Of a stretch of 64,000 nucleotides of DNA, positions 8,744 to 18,474 are shown one piece after another. Each line of letters begins with the position of its first letter. Positions within the stretch are counted from its first letter, which is position 1. A program made the position numbers and the translations under genes. The DNA is taken from the NCBI GenBank assembly GCA_003268905.1, contig QLTU01000004.1:1-64000 (forward strand), in the 5' to 3' direction. The notes under the pieces were generated by a model that was not told the origin of the DNA, searched no databases, and saw only the letters and a list, made by a program, of their open reading frames with translations. Origin of the DNA: Acidovorax defluvii. GTDB taxonomy: Bacteria > Pseudomonadota > Gammaproteobacteria > Burkholderiales > Burkholderiaceae_C.

Positions 8744-10737
8744 GCCACCACCTGCCCTTCGGCCGTGGCAGGCAAAGCCGGGGCCACCGCAAACTCCTTG
8801 AACCCGCCCTTCTTCAAATGCACCATCAGCAACGAGATAGCTGCCGGCGTAATGCCCGTGATGCGCGAGGCATGGCCCAGGGTTTCGGGCCGGTGGCGGC
8901 TGAGCACCTGGCGGGCCTCTATGCTCAGAGCCGTCACCTGCATGTAGTCCAGGTCTGGGGGCAGGCGCAACTTTTCGAAATGCGCGGCGCGCTCCACCTC
9001 GCCTTTTTGCCGGTCGATGTAGCCCGAATACTTGGCGGCAATCTCCACCTGCTCCACCACGGGCACGCTCAGCTCTCCCAACGTTTCACGTGAAACATCG
9101 GCCGAAGCGTACTTGCCGCCGTCCATCGACATCAGGTTGGCGTAGTTCACGTCGGGGCGGCGCAGCAGCTCGAACAGGTTGTACTCATGCTCGATGCTCT
9201 TGCCCAGCACCCGCTCCGACTCGGCCGCAGGCAGGTTGCGCGGGTTCACCCAGGTGGCTTTGAGGCGCTCTGTTTCACGTGAAACGGCATCGCGTTTGCG
9301 GCTGAAAGACTCCCAGCGCGCATCGTCCACCAAGCCCATGCGGCGCCCGGCTTCCGTCAGGCGCATATCGGCGTTGTCCTCGCGCAGTTGCAGGCGAAAC
9401 TCGGCCCGGCTGGTGAACATGCGGTAAGGCTCGGTCACGCCCTTGGTGATGAGGTCATCCACCAACACGCCCAGGTAGGCCTCGTCGCGGCCGGGCAACC
9501 AGGGCGCCTCGCCCCGGCACTGCAGCGCAGCGTTGAGCCCGGCGAACAATCCCTGCGCCGCCGCCTCTTCGTAGCCCGTGGTGCCGTTGATCTGCCCGGC
9601 AAAAAACAGACCCTGAATCTGCCGCGTCTCGAAGCTGCCTTTCAGCGCGCGCGGGTCAAAGTAGTCGTATTCGATGGCGTAGCCGGGGCGAAGGATGTGC
9701 GCGTTCTCCAGCCCCGGCATGCTGCGCACCAGCTCGTACTGGATGTCGAACGGCAGGCTGGTGGAGATGCCGTTGGGGTAAAACTCGTGCGTGGTCAGCC
9801 CCTCGGGCTCCAGAAAAATCTGGTGGCTGTCCTTGTCGGCAAAGCGGTTGATCTTGTCCTCTACGCTCGGGCAGTAGCGCGGGCCCACGCCCTCGATCTT
9901 TCCGGTGAACATGGGGCTGCGGTCAAAGCCGCTGCGGATGATGTCGTGCGTGCGCTCGTTGGTGTGGGTGATCCAGCAGGGCATTTGCTTGGGGTGCATG
10001 GCCGCACCACCGTACGCATGGGCCATGAAGCTGAACACGGGCACCGTGCCCTCGTTCACACCGCCCGGCATGCCGTCACCGGGCTGCTCGGTGCATTTCG
10101 AAAAATCGATGCTGCGCCCATCCAGCCGGGGTGGTGTACCGGTCTTCAGGCGGCCCTGCGGCAGTTGCAATTCCTTGAGCCGTGCCGACAGCGACACCGC
10201 TGGTGGGTCGCCCGCCCGGCCAGCAGCGTAGTTGTTCAGCCCCACATGGATCTTGCCGTCCAGAAAAGTCCCGGCCGTCAGCACCACCGTGCGGCTGCGA
10301 AATTGGATGCCCACCTGCGTGACGGCGCCCACCACGCGGTCGCCCTCCACCATCAGGTCGTCCACCGCCTGCTGAAACAGCCACAGGTTGGGCTGGTTCT
10401 CCAGCATGCGGCGGATGGCGGCCTTGTACAGAATGCGGTCGGCCTGCGCGCGCGTGGCCCGCACGGCGGGGCCCTTGCTGCTGTTGAGAATGCGGAACTG
10501 GATGCCGCCCTCGTCCGTGGCCAGCGCCATGGCTCCGCCCAGCGCGTCCACCTCTTTCACCAAGTGCCCCTTGCCGATGCCGCCAATGCTGGGGTTGCAG
10601 CTCATCTGCCCCAGTGTCTCGATGTTGTGGGTCAGCAGCAGGGTTCTTTGCCCTAAGCGCGCAGCGGCCAGCGCGGCCTCGGTGCCGGCATGGCCTCCGC
10701 CGACAACGATGACATCAAATTCCTGGGGATACAACAT
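8740..10737 (-). CDS. mnmG: tRNA uridine-5-carboxymethylaminomethyl modification enzyme MnmG
   Basis: 665 residues from ATG at 10737. With MnmE it makes the cmnm5 modification of the wobble uridine in tRNAs. The FAD-binding Rossmann motif [12 protein letters not shown] is at 11-22, followed by the family blocks [14 protein letters not shown] and RADRILY-type segments. The C-terminus carries the MnmE- and tRNA-binding helices ([17 protein letters not shown]). Two exact parS cores are embedded in the gene and read as DVSRET and AVSRET. It is the first gene of the minus-strand partition block. Confidence 0.97.
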   Translation of the reverse strand: MLYPQEFDVIVVGGGHAGTEAALAAARLGQRTLLLTHNIETLGQMSCNPSIGGIGKGHLVKEVDALGGAMALATDEGGIQFRILNSSKGPAVRATRAQADRILYKAAIRRMLENQPNLWLFQQAVDDLMVEGDRVVGAVTQVGIQFRSRTVVLTAGTFLDGKIHVGLNNYAAGRAGDPPAVSLSARLKELQLPQGRLKTGTPPRLDGRSIDFSKCTEQPGDGMPGGVNEGTVPVFSFMAHAYGGAAMHPKQMPCWITHTNERTHDIIRSGFDRSPMFTGKIEGVGPRYCPSVEDKINRFADKDSHQIFLEPEGLTTHEFYPNGISTSLPFDIQYELVRSMPGLENAHILRPGYAIEYDYFDPRALKGSFETRQIQGLFFAGQINGTTGYEEAAAQGLFAGLNAALQCRGEAPWLPGRDEAYLGVLVDDLITKGVTEPYRMFTSRAEFRLQLREDNADMRLTEAGRRMGLVDDARWESFSRKRDAVSRETERLKATWVNPRNLPAAESERVLGKSIEHEYNLFELLRRPDVNYANLMSMDGGKYASADVSRETLGELSVPVVEQVEIAAKYSGYIDRQKGEVERAAHFEKLRLPPDLDYMQVTALSIEARQVLSRHRPETLGHASRITGITPAAISLLMVHLKKGGFKEFAVAPALPATAEGQVVA
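9082..9097. promoter_or_regulatory. parS site inside mnmG
   Basis: CGTTTCACGTGAAACA holds the perfect palindromic core GTTTCACGTGAAAC at 9083-9096. Confidence 0.9.
9271..9286. promoter_or_regulatory. parS site inside mnmG
   Basis: TGTTTCACGTGAAACG holds the perfect GTTTCACGTGAAAC core at 9272-9285. Confidence 0.9.
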
Positions 10738-10964
10738 CGGACAACTCCGGGGCCACCGGCCCATAACGACACACACCACACACACCACACGGGCCAAATT
10801 CTGGCCAAACACCCACCGAGCACCCGCCGCAGCGGCCCGCCCCGCCTGCCAGCCCTGAGGCCCCGCTGCGGGAAACCCGCAATTTTCCCACCTTTGTCTG
10901 GCGCACGTCGCCGCCGCTGCAGACAACCTTTGCAGCACACCTGCACTGCGCGCCTGGGGCAGAC

Positions 10965-10980
10965 CGTTTCACGTGAAACA
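10965..10980. promoter_or_regulatory. parS site upstream of mnmG
   Basis: CGTTTCACGTGAAACA lies about 230 bases upstream of the mnmG start, in the gap between the divergent mnmG and FMN reductase genes. The rest of that gap (10738-11102) shows no gene. Confidence 0.9.
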
Positions 10981-11102
10981 CCGCCCGCCAACAAGGCCCC
11001 GAGGCGTTGGATCAAAGGGGCTGCACAAGCCCCCATGCGCCGTCAAAGGCCATGACCAGCCCGCCAGCACCCCCGCCACACGCCTGTGCTCCAATGCCAG
11101 AC

Positions 11103-11696
11103 ATGCACCAACAACTTCTCGTTTTTGCGGGCAGCACCCGCCAGCAGTCTCTCAACCGCAAGCTGGCCCACGCCGCTGCCGCCATCGCCCGCGAAGCCGG
11201 GGCCCGGGTCACAACGCTTGAGTTGTCCGACTTTGACATTCCGATGTACAACGCCGACCTGGAAGCGCAAGGCACGCCCGCCGATGTGCTGCGCCTCAAG
11301 CAGGTGCTGCACGACCACCCGGCCTGGATCATCTGCTCGCCCGAGTACAACGGCAGCTATACCGCGCTGCTCAAGAACACCATCGACTGGGCATCCAGCC
11401 CCGTCCAGGGCCACCCCGACTGGCAGGACGGCACCCGGTCTTTTCGCGGCAAGGTCGTGGGCATGCTCAGCGCCTCACCCGGCGCCTTGGGGGGCCTGCG
11501 CTCGCAAAGCCATCTGGCCCCGCTGCTCATCAACCTGGAATGCTGGCTGGCGCCCCGCGCGTTTGCGCTGGGCGGCGCAGGCACCGCGTTTGACGACAGC
11601 GGCACCCTCGTCCAGCCCGCCCACCGCGACCGCGTGCGCGCCGTGGTGGACCAGGTGCTATGGGCTGCAGAGCGGCTGCAGCCGGCGGCCGGCTGA
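11103..11696 (+). CDS. NADPH-dependent FMN reductase family protein
   Basis: 197 residues with a flavodoxin-like fold. The FMN phosphate loop [13 protein letters not shown] is at about 8-20, and the family motif [13 protein letters not shown] is at about 79-91. Members reduce FMN, quinones or azo dyes with NADPH; the substrate cannot be told. ATG at 11103 is chosen because the fold starts right there ([11 protein letters not shown]); ATG at 11094 is possible. The stop overlaps the next gene as TGATG. Confidence 0.85.
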   Translation: MHQQLLVFAGSTRQQSLNRKLAHAAAAIAREAGARVTTLELSDFDIPMYNADLEAQGTPADVLRLKQVLHDHPAWIICSPEYNGSYTALLKNTIDWASSPVQGHPDWQDGTRSFRGKVVGMLSASPGALGGLRSQSHLAPLLINLECWLAPRAFALGGAGTAFDDSGTLVQPAHRDRVRAVVDQVLWAAERLQPAAG

Positions 11697-12019
11697 TGAT
11701 TTCAAGCCAAAACGGCCTCTGGCCCCCACCTGACCAGCGCAAGCAGCTATCAAAACCGATACCCCTGGATTGCCGCCCCCGATGCGGCGCCTGCTGCACC
11801 GCCCCCTCCATCAGCTCGCCCATACCCGGCATGCCACACGGCAAACCGGCGGGTGTGCGCTGCATTCAACTGGGCGATGACGCGCGCTGCCTCATTTTTG
11901 GGCAACCCGGGCGCCCGGCAGTTTGCAGCGGGCTGATGCCTTCGGCCGAAATGTGCGGGCATGACACCGGCCAGGCCATGCGCTTCCTGGACGAACTGGA
12001 AGTCCTCACCCACCCCTGA
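11696..12019 (+). CDS. YkgJ family cysteine-cluster protein
   Basis: 107 residues. The cluster CRPRCGACC, followed by C in GVRCIQ, C in ARCLIF and C in AVCSG, fits the YkgJ (zinc/iron-chelating Cys-rich) family; its function is unknown. Start ATG at 11696 overlaps the preceding stop by one base. The first 20 codons (11700-11760) look like a degenerate dispersed repeat, so the coding start may have been supplied by it. A second YkgJ protein lies at 59821-60222. Confidence 0.75.
   Translation: MISSQNGLWPPPDQRKQLSKPIPLDCRPRCGACCTAPSISSPIPGMPHGKPAGVRCIQLGDDARCLIFGQPGRPAVCSGLMPSAEMCGHDTGQAMRFLDELEVLTHP
11700..11760 (-). repeat. degenerate dispersed repeat (copy 2)
   Basis: Minus-strand similarity to the family: CAAAACGGCCTCTGG and AGCAGCTATCAAAACC correspond to its two ends, but the central palindrome is damaged. 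It lies inside the N-terminal codons of the YkgJ gene. Confidence 0.5.
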
Positions 12020-12085
12020 TGCGGGCGAAGATGCGCGCATCGATCACTGAAACATGCCGACGAGGCACGCAAGCCGCCAGACGGA

Positions 12086-12152
12086 AAAAATTGAATCGAA
12101 TAAGGCTCTGACGCTTATCCAGCAAGCGCTCGCTGCTATTATTTTTTGCATA
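12086..12152 (-). repeat. dispersed intergenic repeat (copy 3)
   Basis: GACGCTTATCCAGCAAGCGC and GCTGCTATTATT match the family, in the opposite orientation to copy 1. It lies in the 243-base gap between the YkgJ and aldolase genes. The rest of the gap shows only an AT-rich stretch that may carry the aldolase promoter. Confidence 0.8.
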
Positions 12153-12262
12153 GTCATGGCACGGCAGCTGTTGTCGCCCGTGTAGCCTGCCGGACAGCCG
12201 CCTGCGCCGCGCCGCCCTACAGTGGCGCGTCTTACCTTTCCCCAAACCGCGGAGACAAAACC

Positions 12263-13036
12263 ATGCTCAACATCCCCTCTTTGCAAGCCAGCGTCAGCCC
12301 CGAAGAATGGCAACTGCGCTGCGACCTGGCCGTGTGCTACCGGCTGGTGGCGCTGTATGGCTGGAGTGACCTGGTCTTCACCCACATCAGCGCCAAGCTG
12401 CCTGAATCGGTGTCGGGCGTGGGCGAGCACCACTTCCTCATCAACCCCTACGGCCTCATGTTCGACGAGATCACTGCGTCAAGCCTGATCAAGGTGGACA
12501 TGCAGTGCAACCAACTGCACGAATCGCCCTTCCCGGTAAACCCTGCGGGTTTTGTCATCCACAGCGCCGTACACGAGGCGCGGCCCGAGGCCGGTTGCGT
12601 GTTGCACACCCACACGCGCGCGGGCGTGGCCGTCAGCGCGCAAAAGGGCGGCGTGCTGCCCATCAGCCAGCAAAGCACCTTTGTGCTGGGCTCGCTGGCG
12701 TACCACGCGTACGAGGGTGTAGCCTTTCGCGATGCAGAAAAACCGCGCCTGCAGGCCGACCTGGGCGCGGCCAACTTCCTCATGCTGCGCAACCACGGGT
12801 TGCTCACCGTGGGCAAGACCATTGCCGATGCGTTTCTGTCGATGTACACCTTCGAGAACACCTGCCGCATACAGATCGACGCCCAGGCCGGTGGCGAGTT
12901 GATCGACGTGAACCCACAAATCGTGAGCGGCGTGGCCCAGGCCATGCGCGTGCAAACGGGTGGCCTGGGCGGGGCGTTTGCCTGGCCGGCGCTGCTGCGC
13001 AAAGTGCAGCGCGAATTGCCCGGCTGGAACACCTAA
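12263..13036 (+). CDS. class II aldolase/adducin family protein
   Basis: 257 residues. The zinc-binding His pair is HTHTRAG (about 113-119), and the family turn is LRNHGLLTVG near 174-183. HHFLINPYGLMFDEIT near 55-70 fits the subgroup found as stand-alone genes in Proteobacteria. Zinc-dependent aldolase or epimerase activity is likely, but the substrate is unknown. GGAGACAAAACC precedes the ATG. Confidence 0.85.
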   Translation: MLNIPSLQASVSPEEWQLRCDLAVCYRLVALYGWSDLVFTHISAKLPESVSGVGEHHFLINPYGLMFDEITASSLIKVDMQCNQLHESPFPVNPAGFVIHSAVHEARPEAGCVLHTHTRAGVAVSAQKGGVLPISQQSTFVLGSLAYHAYEGVAFRDAEKPRLQADLGAANFLMLRNHGLLTVGKTIADAFLSMYTFENTCRIQIDAQAGGELIDVNPQIVSGVAQAMRVQTGGLGGAFAWPALLRKVQRELPGWNT

Positions 13037-13338
13037 CCCCTGTGTCGCCTGCAGCGCCTCGGTGCGGTTGCTAGAGGCGCCAGACCTTCGCGCACGTCAT
13101 GGCCTGCACAGGCAGGCTCGGAGCCGCGGCCCTCAGCCTCAAGGGGATGCCCACCCGTGCAGCCCAAAGGGAACGCAGCCCTTGCGGCGGGGGTAGCCCT
13201 TGCACGGCTGCCGCTGGCTTCGAGGGCACCAGTTGCGCGCCCGGGTATCCCTGCCAGCCTTGCCCCGCGCCAGCAAAAATCCGGCGCAGCGCATAGCATC
13301 GGGCGCTCATGTTCCGATTTGTTCACAAGGATTCGCCC
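13037..13338. other. 302-base intergenic stretch
   Basis: No gene, repeat copy or clear hairpin terminator was seen. It is GC-rich throughout and must hold the GST promoter. Confidence 0.6.
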
Positions 13339-13947
13339 ATGAAGCTTTACTACTCGCCCGGTGCCTGCTCCCTGTCTGCCCACATTGCCCTGCACGAGGC
13401 CGGCCTGGCCTGCACGCCCATGCTGGTCAGCACCAAAAGCCACCAACTGCAGGACGGCACCGATTTCTACAGCATCAACCCGCTGGGTTATGTGCCCGTG
13501 CTGGAGCTGGACAACGGCGAGCGCCTGCGCGAAGGCCCCGCCATCGTGCAGTACATCGCCGATCAGGTGCCCGCAAAGAACCTGGCCCCCGCCAATGGCT
13601 CCATGGCGCGCTACCGCCTGCAAGAGTGGCTGACCTTCATCGGCACCGAACTCCACCAGGGTTTTGGGCCGCTGTTCAACCCCGCCACGCCTGCCGACTA
13701 CCAACCCCAAGTGCGTGAGCGCCTCCTCAAGCGCCTGCAGTGGATAGATGGCCAACTCGCGGGCAAGCCCTACCTGATGGGCGAGCAGTTCACCGTGGCC
13801 GATGGTTACCTGTTCACCGTGGCCAACTGGGCCGGGTTTGTGCGCCTGGACATTTCGGGCCTGAAGAACCTCAGCGCCTTTCAGGCCCGCGTGGCCGCCC
13901 GCCCCGCCGTGCAGGCGGCCATGAAGGCCGAAGGCCTGCTCAAGTAA
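13339..13947 (+). CDS. beta-class glutathione S-transferase
   Basis: 202 residues. The N-terminal thioredoxin fold starts MKLYYSPGACSLSAHIAL, with the beta-class Cys10. The glutathione cis-Pro loop is YVPVLELDNG, then REGPAIVQYIAD. The C-terminal all-helical domain has FTVADGYLFTVANW. It conjugates glutathione to electrophiles in the cytosol. ATG at 13339 fits the conserved N-terminus; an upstream in-frame ATG at 13309 is unlikely. It converges on the MFS gene with an 8-base overlap. Confidence 0.93.
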   Translation: MKLYYSPGACSLSAHIALHEAGLACTPMLVSTKSHQLQDGTDFYSINPLGYVPVLELDNGERLREGPAIVQYIADQVPAKNLAPANGSMARYRLQEWLTFIGTELHQGFGPLFNPATPADYQPQVRERLLKRLQWIDGQLAGKPYLMGEQFTVADGYLFTVANWAGFVRLDISGLKNLSAFQARVAARPAVQAAMKAEGLLK

Positions 13948-15235
13948 GTGCCAGCGGCCGCTGGCGCGCTGCCACCAGCGCCCCCAGCCACAGCGCGCAG
14001 GCCGAATACACCAGGCCGCGCGCCAGCCCGCCGGGACCGTCGGCAATCCAGCCCACCACCGTGGGCCCCACGATCTGCCCGGCAGCGAACACGACAGTGA
14101 ATGCGCTGATGCCGCCGGCCCACTGCGCGGGCGGCAGGTTGTGGCGCACCAGCGCGGTGGTCGAGGCCACCACCGCCAGGAACACCCCGCCAAACAGCAG
14201 GCCCGAAGCCAGCACCACGGGCCAGGCCGAGGTCAGTGCAGGCAGCAGCGTGGCCACACCCAGCAGACCATTGAGCAACGCCAGCGCACGCCCGCCGCGG
14301 CTGCGGTCCAGCAAGCCCGCCCAGATGCGCGACGACAGCACCACCGCCAGCCCCAGCAAGGCATAAAACAGCGTCACGGTGCCGCTGGCCATGCCCTGCT
14401 CGCGCAGCAGCGCCACCACAAAGGTCATGTAGCCGATGTAGCCCACACCAAACAAGGTGTAGCCCAGCAGGGCCGGTGCCAGCGCGCGCAGGGGCACGGC
14501 GGGCACGGGCGCGGCCGAAGGGGGCGCCGCGTGTTGCGCAACGGCCTTCGCGCCCTCAGCCCCACTGGCGCCCACACTCAGGCCTTTCGCAGGGGCGGGC
14601 GCGGTTGCAGGCGCCGTCAGCCCGCGCAGCGCCCGCACGGGCCACACCAGCACCACAGTAGCCAGCGCGCACACGGCTGCCAGCGCCCACCAGGCCCAGG
14701 TCCATCCGTGCAGCGCCGGGGCCACGGCCAGCACGGGCGGCACCAGCAGTGCCGAAGCGCTGATGCCCCAGCCCACGCCACCGTAATACAGGCCCAGCAG
14801 CAGGCCACTGCGGCCCACGTCCAGGGCGCCCAGGCGCGCCGCCATCAGCCCGCCAGCGATAAAGATGACGGCGCTGGCCACGCCCGCCAGCAGGCGTTGC
14901 AGCAGCAACGGGACGGCCTCGATGAAGAAGCCGCTCAAGGCCATGAACAGCGTGGCCAGCACCGCACCCCACAGCAGCAGGGTGCCGGGCGCCAGGCGCC
15001 GCAGCAGCGCGGGGGCGGCCAGGGCGCCCAGCAGGTAACCCAGCGCATTGACGGTGTTCATGGCCCCGGCCAGGGTGTAGCTCCAGCCCAGGTCGGCGCG
15101 CATCACGGGCAGCAGCAGCGCATAGGCAAAACGCGTGATACCCAGCGACACCGCCGCACCCAGCGACAGCGCCAGCACCACGCCCACCGGGTGGGCGCGC
15201 AAGCCCTGCAAGCGCCTTGTGTGGTTTGTCTCCAT
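13940..15235 (-). CDS. MFS transporter, YbfB/YjiJ family
   Basis: 431 residues with twelve predicted helices and a long central hydrophilic loop (about residues 190-235, Ala/Pro-rich). The N-terminus LGAAVSLGITRFAYALLLP is typical of the YbfB/YjiJ group. The substrate is unknown. ATG at 15235 is chosen because the frame upstream encodes no membrane or family sequence. Confidence 0.85.
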   Translation of the reverse strand: METNHTRRLQGLRAHPVGVVLALSLGAAVSLGITRFAYALLLPVMRADLGWSYTLAGAMNTVNALGYLLGALAAPALLRRLAPGTLLLWGAVLATLFMALSGFFIEAVPLLLQRLLAGVASAVIFIAGGLMAARLGALDVGRSGLLLGLYYGGVGWGISASALLVPPVLAVAPALHGWTWAWWALAAVCALATVVLVWPVRALRGLTAPATAPAPAKGLSVGASGAEGAKAVAQHAAPPSAAPVPAVPLRALAPALLGYTLFGVGYIGYMTFVVALLREQGMASGTVTLFYALLGLAVVLSSRIWAGLLDRSRGGRALALLNGLLGVATLLPALTSAWPVVLASGLLFGGVFLAVVASTTALVRHNLPPAQWAGGISAFTVVFAAGQIVGPTVVGWIADGPGGLARGLVYSACALWLGALVAARQRPLALT

Positions 15236-15282
15236 GGGCGCTGATTGTGCCTGCGGGCTGCGCATTTGGCCTGTGGGTGCGC

Positions 15283-15350
15283 TCAGATCAAATATTGATC
15301 AAAATGGCAGATAGCGCTTATGGATAAAGCGCTGGTAGCTATCATTTTTG
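15283..15350 (-). repeat. dispersed intergenic repeat (copy 4)
   Basis: CAGATAGCGCTTATGGATAA and AGCGCTGGTAGCTATCATTT form the family palindrome. It lies between the divergent MFS and Old Yellow Enzyme genes. Confidence 0.85.
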
Positions 15351-15503
15351 AACATTCCGGTTCTTTTGCGGCAGTGCGGTTAGCACACAATGGCTTTACC
15401 GCGCTGTCCGCCGCGTACTGCAGCGTTTGTGGCACTGCAGTACCCTTATGCCAAACCCTGCCTTCGGGCAAGCCCCCTTTCACTCTCTCGACGAAAGCCT
15501 TTC

Positions 15504-16604
15504 ATGCCCTCTTTGTTCGAACCCGTACAGGCCGGTGACCTGCACCTGGCCAACCGCATCGCCATGGCGCCGCTCACGCGCAACCGCGCGCCCGACGCCA
15601 TCCCCACGCCGCTCATGGCCACCTACTACACGCAGCGCGCCAGCGCCGGCCTGCTGATCACCGAGGCCACCGCCATCAGCCCCCAGGGCCAGGGCTATGC
15701 CGACGTGCCCGGCCTGTATGGCACCGAGCAGCTCGATGGCTGGAAGCGCGTGACCAGCGCCGTGCACGCCGAAGGCGGCAAGATCGTGGTGCAGCTGTGG
15801 CATGTGGGCCGCGTCTCGCACACCGACCTGCAGCCGGGCAACGCCGCCCCCGTGGCGCCCTCGGCCATCCGCGCGCACACCAAGACGGTGCTGCTCAAGG
15901 ACGGGGTGCCCACCTTCACCGACACCTCGATGCCCCGCGCGCTCGATCTGGGCGAGCTGCCCGGCATCGTGCAGGACTACCGCCACGCCGCGCGCAACGC
16001 CATTGCCTGCGGTTTTGATGGCGTGGAAATCCATGCGGCCAACGGCTACCTGCTCGACCAGTTCCTGAAAACCGGCGCCAACGAGCGCACCGACGACTAC
16101 GGCGGCAGCATCAAGAACCGCGCCCGCCTCACCCTCGAAGTGGTGCGCGCCATCGTCGATGAAATCGGTGGCGGCCGCACCGGCATTCGCCTGTCGCCCG
16201 TGACACCCGCCAACGACATCGTGGACGAAAATCCCCAGCAGCTGTTTGACTACCTGCTGGCCCAACTCGCCCCGCTGGGGCTGGCCTATGTGCACATCAT
16301 CGAAGGCGCCACCGGCGGCGCCCGCGAGCTGGCCGACCGCCCGTTTGACTACGCTGCCCTCAAGGCCGTGTACCGCAAGGCCGGCGGCAAGGGCGCCTGG
16401 ATGGTGAACAACGCCTACGACCGCGCACTGGCCGATGCCGCCGTGGCGGCGGGCGCCGACATCGTGGCCTTTGGCCGGCCCTTCATTGCCAACCCCGACC
16501 TGGTGGCCCGCCTGGAAAAGAACGCGCCCCTGAACGAGCCCGACCGCGCCACCTTCTACGGCGGCGGCGCTGCCGGATACATCGACTACCCCACGCTGTA
16601 TTGA
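15504..16604 (+). CDS. nemA: Old Yellow Enzyme family alkene reductase (NemA-like)
   Basis: 366 residues. An FMN-dependent NAD(P)H ene-reductase that reduces activated alkenes and nitro compounds. Markers in order: LFEPVQAGDLHLANRIAMAP, VVQLWHVGRVSH, the substrate-anchoring HAAN in VEIHAANGYLLDQFL, RTDDYGGSIKNR, and the C-terminal phosphate loop AFGRPFIANPDL. ATG at 15504 is chosen from the conserved N-terminus. A repeat copy and a strong terminator follow. Confidence 0.92.
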   Translation: MPSLFEPVQAGDLHLANRIAMAPLTRNRAPDAIPTPLMATYYTQRASAGLLITEATAISPQGQGYADVPGLYGTEQLDGWKRVTSAVHAEGGKIVVQLWHVGRVSHTDLQPGNAAPVAPSAIRAHTKTVLLKDGVPTFTDTSMPRALDLGELPGIVQDYRHAARNAIACGFDGVEIHAANGYLLDQFLKTGANERTDDYGGSIKNRARLTLEVVRAIVDEIGGGRTGIRLSPVTPANDIVDENPQQLFDYLLAQLAPLGLAYVHIIEGATGGARELADRPFDYAALKAVYRKAGGKGAWMVNNAYDRALADAAVAAGADIVAFGRPFIANPDLVARLEKNAPLNEPDRATFYGGGAAGYIDYPTLY

Positions 16605-16612
16605 GGCGGAAA

Positions 16613-16675
16613 ATTCAGGTCAAAAGTGCCTCAAGCGCTTATACAACAAGCGCTTTAAGCTATTGAATAAATAGC
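16613..16675 (-). repeat. dispersed intergenic repeat (copy 5)
   Basis: CTCAAGCGCTTATACAACAA and GCGCTTTAAGCTATTG match the family. It sits directly after the nemA stop. Confidence 0.85.
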
Positions 16676-16676
16676 A

Positions 16677-16702
16677 AACGCCGCCCGAGGGCGGCGTTTT
16701 TT
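16677..16702 (+). terminator. intrinsic terminator after nemA
   Basis: A GC-rich stem ACGCCGCC / GGCGGCGT with a short loop is followed by six T residues. It follows repeat copy 5. Confidence 0.9.
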
Positions 16703-16748
16703 CTGGGGCACCGGCAAACCACCGGCCTGCCGCTGGTCCCTCGGTCGC

Positions 16749-18353
16749 TCAGCCCGCCAGCTGGGGCGTGGCGCGGCCGATCAAGGCACGGTCCGGCGCG
16801 GAGGCCGGCATGCGGGACAGGGACGCCATGCCGTTGCCTTCATCGGCCAGGCGGAACTGCTGTACCACCTTCGACAGACGGGCCGCCTGCTCGCGCAGCG
16901 ACTCGGCGGCGGCGGCGGCGGCCGACTCTTCCACCAGCGCCGCGTTCTGCTGCGTCATGCGGTCGATCTCGCCCACCGACTGGTTCACCTGGCCAATGCC
17001 GGCCGACTGCTCCGAGGCAGCGGCAGTGATCTCGCCAATGATGTCGCCCACGCGCTGCACGCTGGCCACGATTTCCTTCATGGCGGCGCCCGCATCTTCG
17101 ACATGGCGCACGCCACCGTCCACGGCGGTCACGCTGTTGTGAATCAGCCCCTTGATGTCGCTGGCCGCTGCGGCCGAGCGTTGCGCCAGGCTGCGCACTT
17201 CGCTGGCCACCACGGCAAAGCCCCGGCCCTGCTCACCCGCGCGGGCCGCTTCCACGGCAGCGTTCAGCGCCAGAATGTTGGTCTGGAAGGCAATCGAGTC
17301 GATCAGGCCGATGATGTCGCCGATCTTGCGGCTCGATGCCGAGATCTCGTGCATGCTGGCCACGGCCTGCGCCACCACCGAACCGCCGCGCGTGGCCGTG
17401 CTGGACGCCGAGCTGGCCAGCTGGTTGGCCATCTGCGACGACGACGCGGTTTGCTGCACGTTGGATGTGATCTGCGACAGCGAAGCCACCGCTTCTTGGG
17501 CATTGCTGGCCGTGGCAATGCTGCCGCTGGCATCGCGCACCTGCGCCACCAGCGCCCCCAGGCCCTGCTGCATGTCGGTCAATGCGCGCTGCAGGTCGGC
17601 CACTTCGTATTTGCCCTCGGCGGCAATGCGCTGCGACAGGTCGCCACCGGCAATTGCCAGCGCCATGCGGCGGGCATCGGCCAGCGGGCGGCAGATGGAC
17701 AGCATGTTCATCAGCGTGGTGGGCACCACCACCAACACGGTGATCAGCACCGCCAGGGCAAACAGCCACAGGGTCTGGTTGGACACCTGGTTCTGGTCGG
17801 CCACGGCCGCTGTCACCTCGCCACGCAGCACGCCATCGAGCTCCTTGAGCAGCTTGTCGGCCTCGTCAAACTCGGCCACCGCCTTACCGCTCATGCGGTT
17901 GGCAATGGTGGCCGTGTCGTAGCCCCCGGCTTCCAGCTGGCGCGCCACATGCGCAAACTGGTCGCGGTAGCTGTCCAGGCGCTTGACGATGGCCTGGGCG
18001 ATGGCGTTGTCGGCGTCCTGTGGGCCTTCAAGGAAGCGGGCCGCCACTTTTTTCGACTGCTCCAGGCTGGCCAGCCACTTGGTGTGGGCCGCCTTCACGC
18101 TCTCGGGCTTCTCCTACGCAATGATCATGTCCTTTTCATGCTGGCGGATGGCCCCCATCTCGCCACGCAGCTCGGCCATGTGGCTCACCTCGGCAAACGA
18201 GTTGGCCATGAAGTCCTCGCTCATGGCGTGGATGCGGAACATGCCCAGCATGCCCGCACCGCCCAGCAGGCCCAACAGCCCCAGCACAACGCCAATGGCC
18301 CCCAGCATCCGAAAGCGGATGGTGAAAAGCCGCATGAGCGATAAGAGATTCAT
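16749..18353 (-). pseudogene. methyl-accepting chemotaxis protein interrupted by an amber codon
   Basis: Read as one frame this is a 534-residue receptor: a cytoplasmic start MNLLSLMRLFTIRFRML, a first membrane helix, a four-helix periplasmic ligand domain, a second helix (about residues 205-225), HAMP, and a signalling domain with the conserved hairpin tip ([22 protein letters not shown]). A TAG codon at 18114-18116, about residue 80, splits it within the ligand domain (KDMIIA[14 protein letters not shown]). Flanking sequence is in frame on both sides, so one base change, probably from a Tyr codon, explains it. Readthrough or a sequencing error remain possible. Confidence 0.85.
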
Positions 18354-18474
18354 GGTGTGTCCCCTTCTGATGTCTGAAAAGTGCCCCGGCCGCTTGTGAT
18401 GGCCACGGACATGCAACAAAACGTTGCAGCTTGCCAGACATTGGTGACCGCACCGCGCCAAACTGTCGCGGTGG

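Noticed and set aside
16749-18098. Functional chemotaxis receptor starting at GTG 18098
   Set aside because: This start would lack the first membrane helix and part of the ligand domain; sequence continuity across the amber codon shows that the gene was longer.
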